NCBI GenBank assembly: GCA_934539245.1
Contig: CAKTCK010000071.1
Location: 1-6,718, forward strand
Direction: 5' to 3'
Length of the DNA: 6,718 nucleotides
Origin: an uncultured Faecalibacterium sp.
GTDB lineage: Bacteria; Bacillota; Clostridia; Oscillospirales; Ruminococcaceae
Shown here: positions 1 through 5,531 of the stretch, in pieces
How positions within the stretch are numbered: the stretch's first letter is position 1
How the letters are laid out: each line of letters begins with the position of its first letter
The notes under the pieces: generated by a model
Database searches by the model: none
What the model was told of the DNA's origin: nothing
What the model saw: the letters and a program-made list of their open reading frames with translations, nothing else
Position numbers and translations under genes: made by a program

Positions 1-24
1 TTTGGCACGCAGTTTGCAATCCAT
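1..24 (-). CDS. N-terminus of an unidentified leftward gene (partial)
   Basis: Reading leftward from an ATG at 24-22, eight codons (MDCKLRAK) are open to the window edge. A purine-rich AAAGGAAG lies about 8-9 bases upstream of the ATG, a sensible ribosome-binding position, and a TTGCAA-17-TATCCT promoter lies further upstream on the same strand. Eight residues are too few to name a product. The gene would be divergent from the lipoprotein gene at 330, with about 300 bases between them. The call depends on the start signals alone and could be wrong. Confidence 0.4.
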
Positions 25-62
25 GGCAGTTTCTTCCTTTATATAACAGATACTCTCTTTTC

Positions 63-91
63 AGGATATCACAGGGCGGGGTGGATTGCAA
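63..91 (-). promoter_or_regulatory. Putative promoter for the leftward edge gene
   Basis: On the minus strand, TTGCAA (86-91) and TATCCT (63-68) are separated by exactly 17 bases. Transcription would start near position 56, giving a leader of about 30 bases before the ATG at 24. The match is moderate and there is no experimental support. Confidence 0.4.
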
Positions 92-250
92 CCGCAAGCC
101 GGGGCGATTTTTGCAGTTTTCATTTTACCGCCGGAGCTTTACTTTCCCGCGATGATTTGCCATAGTAAGGACAGAAAGCGACTGTTTGACGAAGTAACCG
201 GCATTGCCATGGCGCTGCCGCCGCATATTTTGAAGCCATACAGAAAAAAG

Positions 251-279
251 TTGATTTTCAGCCGGTTTCATGGTACTAT
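251..279 (+). promoter_or_regulatory. Promoter of the DUF4430 lipoprotein / S-component pair
   Basis: TTGATT (251-256) and TACTAT (274-279) are spaced by 17 bases, and TGG directly before the -10 gives an extended -10 motif. Transcription should start near 285-287. The start falls at a small hairpin, CGTGC (286-290) with GCACG (296-300), which would cap the 5' end of the mRNA. The ribosome site AAGGAG (314-319) follows. Confidence 0.6.
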
Positions 280-329
280 ATCTGCCGTGCGCTCTGCACG
301 CAAAACACGAAACAAGGAGATCTTGAACC

Positions 330-803
330 ATGAACTATCTGCATAAATTTGCTGCCCTGACCCTCAGTGCTGTGCTGTCCGTCTGCCTGCTGGCAGGCTG
401 CGGCGCTTCCGCTTCCTCTACTGCTTCCAGCGCAGCTTCCGATGCCGCTTCCTCCATGGCTTCTTCTGTTGCTGCTTCTGAGGTCGCTTCTTCCGCTGCC
501 AGCGAGGCACAGGCCACGGTGGAGTTCACCGTTACCGCTGCGGACGGCAGCGTATCCAGCGTTCTGCTGAATGTGACCGATGGCGAAAAGCTGAGCACCG
601 CACTGGTCGAGGCCGGTATCATCAGTCAGGAAGAAGCCGATGCCGGCTTTGTGACCACCGTGAACGGCGAGACCGCCGACTACAACAAGGATCAGGCCTG
701 GTGGTGCCTGACCGATGCTGCCGGTGAGATGACCACTGTGGGCGTGGCGGACATTGAGCTCCACGATGGTGACAGCTATGCCTTTACCTACACCAAGGGC
801 TAA
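330..803 (+). CDS. DUF4430-domain lipoprotein, likely micronutrient-uptake accessory
   Basis: A 157-residue predicted lipoprotein, anchored outside the membrane. A short basic N-terminus and hydrophobic segment end in a lipobox, LLAGC, with the lipidated cysteine at residue 24. Residues 25-61 are an almost pure Ala/Ser linker. Residues 62-157 resemble the DUF4430 domain (related to the C-terminal beta-grasp domain of transcobalamin), with a central Trp pair (W124, W125) and the closing pattern DGDSYAFTYTK. The ATG at 330 has AAGGAG ten bases upstream. The stop overlaps the next gene, an ECF S component, which suggests coupled translation and a shared job: holding or presenting a small ligand to the membrane subunit. 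DUF4430 is linked to cobalamin binding in the family literature, but ligand identity here is inference. The Pfam-level assignment comes from pattern recognition, not a search. Confidence 0.75.
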   Translation: MNYLHKFAALTLSAVLSVCLLAGCGASASSTASSAASDAASSMASSVAASEVASSAASEAQATVEFTVTAADGSVSSVLLNVTDGEKLSTALVEAGIISQEEADAGFVTTVNGETADYNKDQAWWCLTDAAGEMTTVGVADIELHDGDSYAFTYTKG

Positions 804-1317
804 AAAGCCGGTGGCGCTGCACACTCGGGTACTGCGGCTGGTGCTCAGCGGCCTGATGGGCGCGCTGCTGGTGGTAAGCAAGCAGGCCATGAGCGGCCTG
901 CCCAATCTGGAACCAGTAAGCCTGCTCATCATCCTGTTTGCGCTGGAGCTGCCCCGGGAGACGCCCGGTGCTATCACGGTATTCATCCTGCTGCAGGGCG
1001 TGCTGTACGGCTTTGGCCTGTGGTGGGTGATGTACCTGTATGTGTGGTATCTGCTGGCGCTGCTGGCATGGCTGCTGCACCGCATGGACTACGCCCTTTT
1101 CTGGGCGGTGTTCAGCGGGCTGTACGGCCTGTGCTTCGGCGGGTTGTGCGCGGCGGTGTATCTGTTTGCCAAAACGCCCTCCTTTGCCCTGAGCTGGTGG
1201 CTCAGCGGCCTGAGCTACGATGCGCTGCACGGCATCGGCAATTTTGTGCTGATGCTGCTGCTCTACCGCCCGCTGCGCCGTGCGCTGCAAATAGCAAAAA
1301 GACAGCTGCGGATCTAA
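778..1317 (+). CDS. ECF transporter S component (substrate unknown)
   Basis: A 179-residue integral membrane protein with about six hydrophobic segments, the usual size and topology of the substrate-binding S subunit of energy-coupling factor importers. The motif LPNLEPVSLLII (residues 41-52) is typical of a clostridial S-component family. A small-xxx-small pattern in the first segment (G25 to A29) matches the position S components use to contact EcfT. I chose the ATG at 778, with GGTGA five bases upstream; ATG 766 and TTG 754 in the same frame are possible, so the N-terminus is uncertain. The gene overlaps the end of the DUF4430 gene by 26 bases, indicating one operon. No EcfA or EcfT gene is present, so it probably shares a group II energising module encoded elsewhere. 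Cobalamin is a guess from the neighbour only. Confidence 0.75.
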   Translation: MPLPTPRAKKPVALHTRVLRLVLSGLMGALLVVSKQAMSGLPNLEPVSLLIILFALELPRETPGAITVFILLQGVLYGFGLWWVMYLYVWYLLALLAWLLHRMDYALFWAVFSGLYGLCFGGLCAAVYLFAKTPSFALSWWLSGLSYDALHGIGNFVLMLLLYRPLRRALQIAKRQLRI

Positions 1318-1335
1318 TATTTTCTTTACAAAAAT

Positions 1336-1371
1336 GCAGAGCCGGACAGCCCACGGGCTGTCCGGCTCTGC
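1336..1371. terminator. Shared hairpin terminator between convergent genes
   Basis: A perfect 16-bp stem (1336-1351 with 1356-1371) closes a CACG loop. Leftward it is followed by ATTTTTG, a good U-tract for folC. Rightward the tail is TTATATTC and then further A/T, a weaker tract for the S-component gene. It lies between the stop of the S-component gene (1317) and the stop of folC (1401), so it probably serves both directions. Confidence 0.85.
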
Positions 1372-1400
1372 TTATATTCAAAAATATTTTTTCTGCATCG

Positions 1401-2672
1401 TTACGCATTCAGGCGGGCAAACGCCTGCCGGACATCGCCGGAGAAATACAGCGTGCCCAGTGCGCACACCGGGCCTTCGCCGCCCAGCTCTTCTGCACGC
1501 GCCACACCGGCCTCGATGCTGTCCGCAGCCTCGGCGGTGCAGCCGTAGGCGCGGATATGCTCTGCCAGCGTCTGTGCCGGCATGGCGCGGGGGTTGTGCG
1601 CCGTCACGGTCACGAACCGCTCGGCCAGCGGTGCCAGCAGCGCCAGCATCTCGTCCACATCCTTGTCGGCCATGATGCTGACCAGAAAGACGAATTTCTG
1701 CCCGGGGAAGCGGTCTTTCAGGCTCTGCACCGTGGCGCGCATCCCGTGGGCGTTGTGGCTTCCGTCCAGCACAAAGGCCGGGCTGTGGCGCAGCAGTTCA
1801 AAGCGTCCGGGCCAGCTTACCTGTTCCAGCCCGGTGCGGATGGCGCTTTCCGGGATGTTCCAGCCCTGCTGCCGCAGCACCCGCAGGGCGGTAATCGCCA
1901 GCGCGGCGTTGCGGGGCTGATAGCTGCCGATAAGCGGCAGCCGCACCCCGTCCAGCCCGTCAAAGCTGAAGGTGACTGCGTCCAGATCCCCGCCGGTGAT
2001 TTGCAGCTTGGCAAAATCCACCTCGGTAAAGGGCGCATTCTGCTGCGCTGCCACCCGGCGCAGCACGGCGTCCGCCTCCGGTGCGCCGCCGTAGCTTACC
2101 ACCGGGCAGCCCGGTTTGATGATGCCCGCCTTGGCAGCGGCAATATCCGCCAGCGTAGGGCCAAGCTCCTTGACGTGATCCATGCCCAGTGCGGCGATCA
2201 CCGCGCAGGCAGGCTTTTCGATGACATTGGTGGAGTCCAGCGTGCCGCCAAGCCCCACCTCCAGCACCACGATATCGCACTGCTGCTGTGCAAAATAGAG
2301 CATTCCCAGTGCCGTGATGATCTCGAACTCGGTGGGCACGTCCTCCATGGCATCGGCGGCGGGCTTCACCTGCTCCACCAGCGCCACCAGCGCCTCGTCC
2401 GGGATCTGCTGCCCGTTGATCTGGATGCGCTCGTTGAACCGGTTGATAAAGGGCGAGGTATACAGTCCCACCCGGTAACCGGCGGCCTGCAGGCAGGCAG
2501 CCAGCATTGCCGCTGTGCTGCCCTTGCCGTTGGTGCCCGCCACATGGACGAATTGCAGCTTTTTGTGCGGATCGCCCAGTGCAGCCAGCAGGGTGCGGGT
2601 GCGGGTAAGCCCGGGCTTATGCCCCGCCCACTGCACTGCGTGGATGTATTCCATTGCCTGTTCGTAGTTCAT
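1401..2672 (-). CDS. folC: Folylpolyglutamate synthase / dihydrofolate synthase
   Basis: A 423-residue cytosolic ligase of the Mur/FolC family. It adds glutamates to folates, trapping them in the cell, and in many bacteria also makes dihydrofolate from dihydropteroate. The P-loop is GTNGKGS (46-52), followed by TSPFINRFNERI (72-83). Further family blocks are EVGLGGTLDSTN (138-149), KAGIIK (181-186, with K181 at the usual carbamylated-lysine position), WPGRFE (287-292) and DGSHNAHG (303-310) in the C-terminal glutamate-ligase domain. Length is normal. The ATG at 2672 has GAGG eight bases upstream. Two blocks differ from the common forms GGRLDATN and DGAHNP. It lies downstream of folT on the same strand, but a strong hairpin lies between them, so part of its transcription may be independent. 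Dual versus single activity cannot be decided from sequence. Confidence 0.93.
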   Translation of the reverse strand: MNYEQAMEYIHAVQWAGHKPGLTRTRTLLAALGDPHKKLQFVHVAGTNGKGSTAAMLAACLQAAGYRVGLYTSPFINRFNERIQINGQQIPDEALVALVEQVKPAADAMEDVPTEFEIITALGMLYFAQQQCDIVVLEVGLGGTLDSTNVIEKPACAVIAALGMDHVKELGPTLADIAAAKAGIIKPGCPVVSYGGAPEADAVLRRVAAQQNAPFTEVDFAKLQITGGDLDAVTFSFDGLDGVRLPLIGSYQPRNAALAITALRVLRQQGWNIPESAIRTGLEQVSWPGRFELLRHSPAFVLDGSHNAHGMRATVQSLKDRFPGQKFVFLVSIMADKDVDEMLALLAPLAERFVTVTAHNPRAMPAQTLAEHIRAYGCTAEAADSIEAGVARAEELGGEGPVCALGTLYFSGDVRQAFARLNA

Positions 2673-2711
2673 AGATACTGCCTCGATTCAAGGAATAATA
2701 TTAAAAATTTC

Positions 2712-2747
2712 GGAACACCGGAGCGTCTGCAGACGCTCCGGTGTTCC
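2712..2747 (-). terminator. Hairpin terminator between folT and folC
   Basis: A perfect 36-base palindrome: a 16-bp stem (2712-2727 with 2732-2747) around TGCA. In the leftward direction it is followed by GAAATTTTTAATATT, a modest U-tract. It begins 14 bases after the folT stop and ends about 39 bases before the folC start, so it should stop or reduce folT transcripts before folC. Confidence 0.75.
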
Positions 2748-2761
2748 ATTTTATAGAACTC

Positions 2762-3274
2762 TTACTTCTTTGCCAGCTTCATCAGGCTGCGGTTTTCCAG
2801 CAGGATGCGCAGCAGCACAACGTTCACGGCGCTCAGGATGAGGGCGTTGGGGATGCGCACTGCCAGTGTTGCCCACGGATAGCCGTAGAACAGACGCAGC
2901 GCCAGCGAGGTGATGACCATGGAGCCTACAAAGTGCCCCAGCAGCACGCTGACTGCCAGCCGCAGGTTGGTGGAAAGGCTGCTCAGCTTCTGCCATGCAA
3001 AGCCCGCCACCAAGCCAATGGCACCTGCGCCCAGCGTAATGAGCGGGTTGATGGCATAACCCGCCAGCACACCGCCGATGATATCGGCCACTGCGCCCAC
3101 CGCAAAGCCTGCGCCGGGGCCGAACACTACCGCCGCCAGCAGCACCGGCAGACTGCCCAGATTGAACCGGACGAAGCCGGTGGAAATGCTCAGTACCCGG
3201 CTGAACACGATGCTCATGGCTACCAGCAGGGCCAGCATGGTCAGGGTACGCACCGAAGTTTTTTTGTCGTTCAT
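2762..3274 (-). CDS. folT: Folate ECF transporter S component
   Basis: A 170-residue, multi-spanning membrane protein, the normal length for FolT, which binds folate outside and hands it to the EcfA/EcfA'/EcfT module. The first membrane segment carries ALLVA (A15, A19), the AxxxA motif that contacts EcfT. FVRFNLGSLPVLL and VVFGPGAGFAVGAVADIIGG are typical of the FolT family. The frame stays open upstream to 3562, but the start at 3274 is set by AAGGAGG nine bases upstream and by homology; the upstream extension is the riboswitch leader. Folate specificity is supported by three things: family resemblance, a THF riboswitch in the leader, and folC downstream. No energising subunits are in the window. 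Regulation is expected to be repression by reduced folates through transcription termination. Confidence 0.92.
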   Translation of the reverse strand: MNDKKTSVRTLTMLALLVAMSIVFSRVLSISTGFVRFNLGSLPVLLAAVVFGPGAGFAVGAVADIIGGVLAGYAINPLITLGAGAIGLVAGFAWQKLSSLSTNLRLAVSVLLGHFVGSMVITSLALRLFYGYPWATLAVRIPNALILSAVNVVLLRILLENRSLMKLAKK

Positions 3275-3283
3275 CGTAGTTGT

Positions 3284-3290
3284 CCTCCTT
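3284..3290 (-). promoter_or_regulatory. folT ribosome-binding site
   Basis: AAGGAGG on the minus strand, nine bases before the ATG at 3274. It fixes the folT start against the much longer open frame reaching 3562. It lies 25 bases beyond the leader terminator's U-tract, so the terminator does not mask it directly. Confidence 0.85.
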
Positions 3291-3314
3291 AAAAAGGAAC
3301 AGCAGGCAGGACGC

Positions 3315-3356
3315 AAAAACGCCCTCCCCTGTGACAGACCGCACAAAGGAGGGCGT
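3315..3356 (-). terminator. Riboswitch-controlled intrinsic terminator of the folT leader
   Basis: On the minus strand, a 15-bp stem with two G-U pairs (3356-3342 with 3333-3319) closes an eight-base loop and is followed by a run of five Us. It stands between the THF aptamer and the folT ribosome site, the normal position for the expression platform of a transcriptional riboswitch. Confidence 0.85.
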
Positions 3357-3380
3357 GAATTCCAACAACATTCACTTCCG

Positions 3381-3406
3381 GGCAAAAGCCGCAGACGGCT
3401 CTCGCC
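3381..3406 (-). promoter_or_regulatory. Hairpin in the riboswitch expression platform
   Basis: On the minus strand, GGCGAGAGCCG (3406-3396) pairs along its full 11 bases, with two G-U pairs, with CGGCTTTTGCC (3391-3381) around a TCTG loop. It sits between aptamer and terminator. A short alternative pairing, CTGCA (3425-3421) with TGCAG (3410-3406), would disrupt both the 3' side of aptamer helix P1 and one base of this hairpin. A further weak stem, GTGAAT (3375-3370) with ATTCAC (3360-3355), shares two bases with the terminator stem. Which of these forms the antiterminator is not clear. Confidence 0.5.
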
Positions 3407-3422
3407 TGCACCCAAGTCCATG

Positions 3423-3521
3423 CAGCAGCGGGATGCAGACCCTGCACCGCGGTCAATACCTTCGTCCGCAGCACAACTCCCCGTTGATGCGGCACTTAAC
3501 GCGCAGGGTCTTACTCTGTTG
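3423..3521 (-). promoter_or_regulatory. Tetrahydrofolate (THF) riboswitch aptamer
   Basis: In the folT leader the conserved THF-I blocks occur in order on the minus strand: GAGTAAGA, GCGTTAAGTG (3502-3493), a P3 hairpin CCGCA (3492-3488) with TGCGG (3470-3466), ACGAAG (3465-3460), a small GGT-ATTG-ACC hairpin, GCGGTG, and TGCATCCCGCT. Helix P2 pairs GACCCTGC (3510-3503) with GCAGGGTC (3445-3438), a perfect 8-bp helix. P1 can form from CAACAG (3521-3516) and CTGCTG (3428-3423) with one A-C mismatch. The class binds THF-type reduced folates and normally lowers expression of folate transport or synthesis genes, which fits folT directly downstream. The aptamer starts almost at the predicted transcription start. 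Confidence 0.92.
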
Positions 3522-3529
3522 ATGATGCC

Positions 3530-3558
3530 ATTATAATCCTTTTTTTGCCGCTCTGCAA
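3530..3558 (-). promoter_or_regulatory. folT promoter
   Basis: On the minus strand TTGCAG (3553-3558) and a perfect TATAAT (3530-3535) are 17 bases apart. Transcription should begin near 3523, immediately before the riboswitch, giving a leader of about 250 bases. The strong promoter fits control by downstream attenuation. Confidence 0.85.
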
Positions 3559-3577
3559 GCACTTAAACAGACATCTT

Positions 3578-3605
3578 TGCCAAAGGAGCGTTTTTATTTT
3601 TGGCA
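3578..3605. repeat. Inverted repeat in the folT / M3 peptidase divergent region
   Basis: TGCCAAA (3578-3584) and TTTGGCA (3599-3605) are perfect inverted copies 14 bases apart. They lie upstream of the folT promoter on one side and of the peptidase promoter on the other. This could be an operator for an unidentified regulator or chance in an A/T-rich spacer. No regulator is assigned. Confidence 0.35.
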
Positions 3606-3666
3606 GTGTTGTATAAACGTAGGACTTTTGCCCGCTTGCCTCCCTCTTTTCTTTTGGCGCAGAACG

Positions 3667-3675
3667 TGGTAAGAT
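3667..3675 (+). promoter_or_regulatory. Putative extended -10 promoter of the M3 peptidase
   Basis: TGG followed by TAAGAT (3670-3675) forms an extended -10; the sequence 17 bases upstream, TTTTCT, is a poor -35. A start near 3682 leaves about 40 bases of leader before the ATG at 3723. An alternative -10, TATAAA (3612-3617), also lacks a good -35. Confidence 0.35.
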
Positions 3676-3722
3676 GAACACAAAATACCAAAGGGGAAAC
3701 TGCCCCGGAAAGGAAATTTTCC

Positions 3723-5417
3723 ATGAAATTCAACGAAATGACCTATACCCGCCCGGACATCGATGCCCTGCTGGCACGGTGTAAACAGCTGGCTGCCAAG
3801 GCCGCCGATGCGCAGGACGGCGATGCCCTCATTCAAGTGTACTACGAGCAGAGCCGCGCCTTTGCAGACTACACCACCGCCTCCCAGCTGGCCAATATCC
3901 ACTACACCTGTGACACCCGCGATGCCTACTGGAAGGCTGAGCAGGACTTTTTTGATGCCAACGGCCCCGCTGTGACCAACGCCAGTGTGGAGATCAGCCG
4001 GGCGTTTCTGGCAAACCCCTATGTGGAAGCGCTCACCGAGCACTTCGGCTCTACCTGTGTGGCCGGTATGAAGAACGCCGTGCTGGGCATGGACGACCGC
4101 ACCGTGGAATTGCAGCAGGAGTTCAACGCGCTGGTCAGCCAGTACCAGCAGATCTACGGCGGCGCACTGGTGGAACTGGACGGCAAGCAGCTGACCATCC
4201 CCCAGCTGGGCCCCTACAAGGAGGATCTGGACCCCGCCGTGCGCCGCGCCGCCTACGAGGCCGAGGCCGGTTACTTTGACGCCCACCGGGACGAGCTGGA
4301 CGAATTGTACACCAAGATCGTCAAGAACCTGAATCAGCAGGCCAAGGTTCTGGGCTACAAGGATTACAGCGAGCTTTCCTATGTGCGCATGAACCGCATC
4401 GGCTACGGTCAGGCCGAAATTCAGGCCTTCCGGGATCAGGTGGCAAGGGACGTTGTGCCCGAGCTGCAAAAGGTGATGGCCATGCGCGCCAAGCGCACCG
4501 GCATCACCCACCCCACCTTTACCGACCTGCCCATCATCTTCAAGGACGGCAACCCCAAGCCCATCCCGGGCTATCAGGCACGCATGGATGCCGCCCGCAC
4601 CATGTACCACGAGCTGAGCCCCGAGACCGCCGAGTTCATCGACTTTATGCAGGACAACGAGCTGTTCGATGTGGAAAGCCGCCCCGGCAAGATGTCCGGC
4701 GGCTACATGACCAGCCTGCCCAGCTACAAGGCACCCTTCATCTTTGCCAATTGGAACAACACCTCCGGCGATGTGGACGTGCTGACCCACGAGTGCGGCC
4801 ACGCCTTTGAGGGCTATGTAGCCGAGCGCGACCCCAACGTGCCCGCCGATCTGGAATGCCCTGCCATGGAAAGCGCCGAGATCCACTCCATGGCAATGGA
4901 ATTCCTCACCGCGCCGTGGCATCACCTGCTTTTCGGTAAAGACACCGAAAAGTATTCCCTGCTCCACGCCGAGGACAGCTTTGTGTTCCTTGCCTACGGC
5001 TGCGCCGTGGACGAGTTCCAGCACATCATGTACCAGAATCCCGACCTGACCCCCGACCAGCGCAACGCCGAGTGGCTCAAGCTGGAAAAGAAGTACCGCC
5101 CGTGGATCGATTTTGACAACCTGCCCTTCTATGGCCGCGGCGCCGGTTGGCAGCGCCAGCTGCACATTTACGAGTGCCCCTTCTACTATATCGACTACTG
5201 CCTGTCCACCATGGCAGCCTTGCAGTTCTTCCTGCTGAGCCTTGACGATCGCAAGGACGCATGGGAGCGTTACCTCAAGCTGGTGCGCCGCGCCGGTCTT
5301 GCCAGCTACACCGAGCTGATGCAGACCGCCGGGCTGAAGGTGCCCTTTGAGGACGGCAGCGTCAAGGGTATTGCTCAGCAGATGACCCGCTGGCTGGAAG
5401 AGCATCAGGTGGGCTAA
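3723..5417 (+). CDS. M3 family oligoendopeptidase (zinc metallopeptidase)
   Basis: A 564-residue protein with no signal peptide or membrane segment, so cytosolic, probably degrading short to medium peptides. The gluzincin signature is HECGH (356-360): H356 and H360 bind zinc, E357 is the catalytic base, and E386 in MESAEIHSM is the likely third ligand. The helical C-terminal part carries YYIDY (about 485-489), aromatic residues usual near the M3 active site. Length and composition fit the M3 oligoendopeptidases that are not classical PepF (about 550-570 residues). The ATG at 3723 has AAAGG nine bases upstream. It is divergent from folT and has no evident functional link to it. I see no clear hairpin terminator after the stop, so transcripts may run into the next gene. 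Peptide specificity cannot be inferred. Confidence 0.92.
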   Translation: MKFNEMTYTRPDIDALLARCKQLAAKAADAQDGDALIQVYYEQSRAFADYTTASQLANIHYTCDTRDAYWKAEQDFFDANGPAVTNASVEISRAFLANPYVEALTEHFGSTCVAGMKNAVLGMDDRTVELQQEFNALVSQYQQIYGGALVELDGKQLTIPQLGPYKEDLDPAVRRAAYEAEAGYFDAHRDELDELYTKIVKNLNQQAKVLGYKDYSELSYVRMNRIGYGQAEIQAFRDQVARDVVPELQKVMAMRAKRTGITHPTFTDLPIIFKDGNPKPIPGYQARMDAARTMYHELSPETAEFIDFMQDNELFDVESRPGKMSGGYMTSLPSYKAPFIFANWNNTSGDVDVLTHECGHAFEGYVAERDPNVPADLECPAMESAEIHSMAMEFLTAPWHHLLFGKDTEKYSLLHAEDSFVFLAYGCAVDEFQHIMYQNPDLTPDQRNAEWLKLEKKYRPWIDFDNLPFYGRGAGWQRQLHIYECPFYYIDYCLSTMAALQFFLLSLDDRKDAWERYLKLVRRAGLASYTELMQTAGLKVPFEDGSVKGIAQQMTRWLEEHQVG

Positions 5418-5420
5418 AGT

Positions 5421-5454
5421 CGTTTCGTTACAGTGTCAGGGCGTTTCGTGTCAG
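5421..5454 (+). repeat. Short direct repeats after the peptidase gene
   Basis: CGTTTCGT occurs at 5421-5428 and 5442-5449, and GTGTCAG at 5433-5439 and 5448-5454. The two blocks keep their order but differ in spacing. They lie directly upstream of the -35 of the following gene. They could be regulator sites or a chance or slippage duplication. Confidence 0.4.
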
Positions 5455-5459
5455 TTTTC

Positions 5460-5487
5460 TTGCTTTTCCGCTGGGCTGCGGTATACT
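5460..5487 (+). promoter_or_regulatory. Promoter of the secreted hypothetical protein gene
   Basis: TTGCTT (5460-5465) and TATACT (5482-5487) are 16 bases apart; shifting the -35 by one base gives 17. Transcription should start near 5494, leaving about 38 bases before the ATG with AAAGGAG at 5516-5522. Confidence 0.55.
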
Positions 5488-5531
5488 GAAGCCAGAACTC
5501 CCCCTTCGAAAATGGAAAGGAGACCTGACTT

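Larger units (their letters stand above)
25..329. other. Divergent intergenic region with two promoters
   Basis: These 305 bases separate the leftward edge gene from the rightward lipoprotein gene. They hold a leftward promoter (63-91) and a rightward promoter (251-279). I see no convincing gene, RNA element or terminator in the central part, about 92-250. An 86-codon open frame starting with TTG at 86 has no ribosome site and runs into the downstream coding sequence in another frame, so I do not regard it as a gene. The predicted rightward leader is only about 44 bases, too short for a cobalamin riboswitch. Confidence 0.55.

Noticed and set aside
25..329. Possible cobalamin riboswitch upstream of the DUF4430 gene
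   Set aside because: The leader after the predicted promoter is only about 44 bases, and I cannot find the conserved B12-box-type sequence or room for the aptamer.
86..346. 86-codon plus-strand open frame starting with TTG
   Set aside because: It has no ribosome site, spans the promoter of the next gene and ends inside the lipoprotein gene in another frame.
1336..2747. The two 16+4+16 palindromes (1336-1371 and 2712-2747) as copies of a dispersed repeat or mobile element
   Set aside because: Their stems differ in sequence apart from a short GCGT/CCGGA-type resemblance, and both sit at gene ends with A/T flanks, which terminator function explains fully.
1020..2756. 578-codon plus-strand open frame
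   Set aside because: It is antisense to folC and overlaps the S-component gene in another frame. The translation is rich in H, Q, R and C with no domain, and the open frame comes from GC-rich codon bias.
3275..3562. N-terminal extension of folT up to 3562
   Set aside because: The extension reads through the promoter -10, the THF riboswitch and the terminator. The perfect AAGGAGG and the family alignment place the start at 3274.
3594..5405. 603-codon minus-strand open frame
   Set aside because: It is an exact antisense shadow of the M3 peptidase, whose HECGH motif and ribosome site support the plus strand. The shadow translation is a repetitive G/V/H/L-rich sequence with no start signal.
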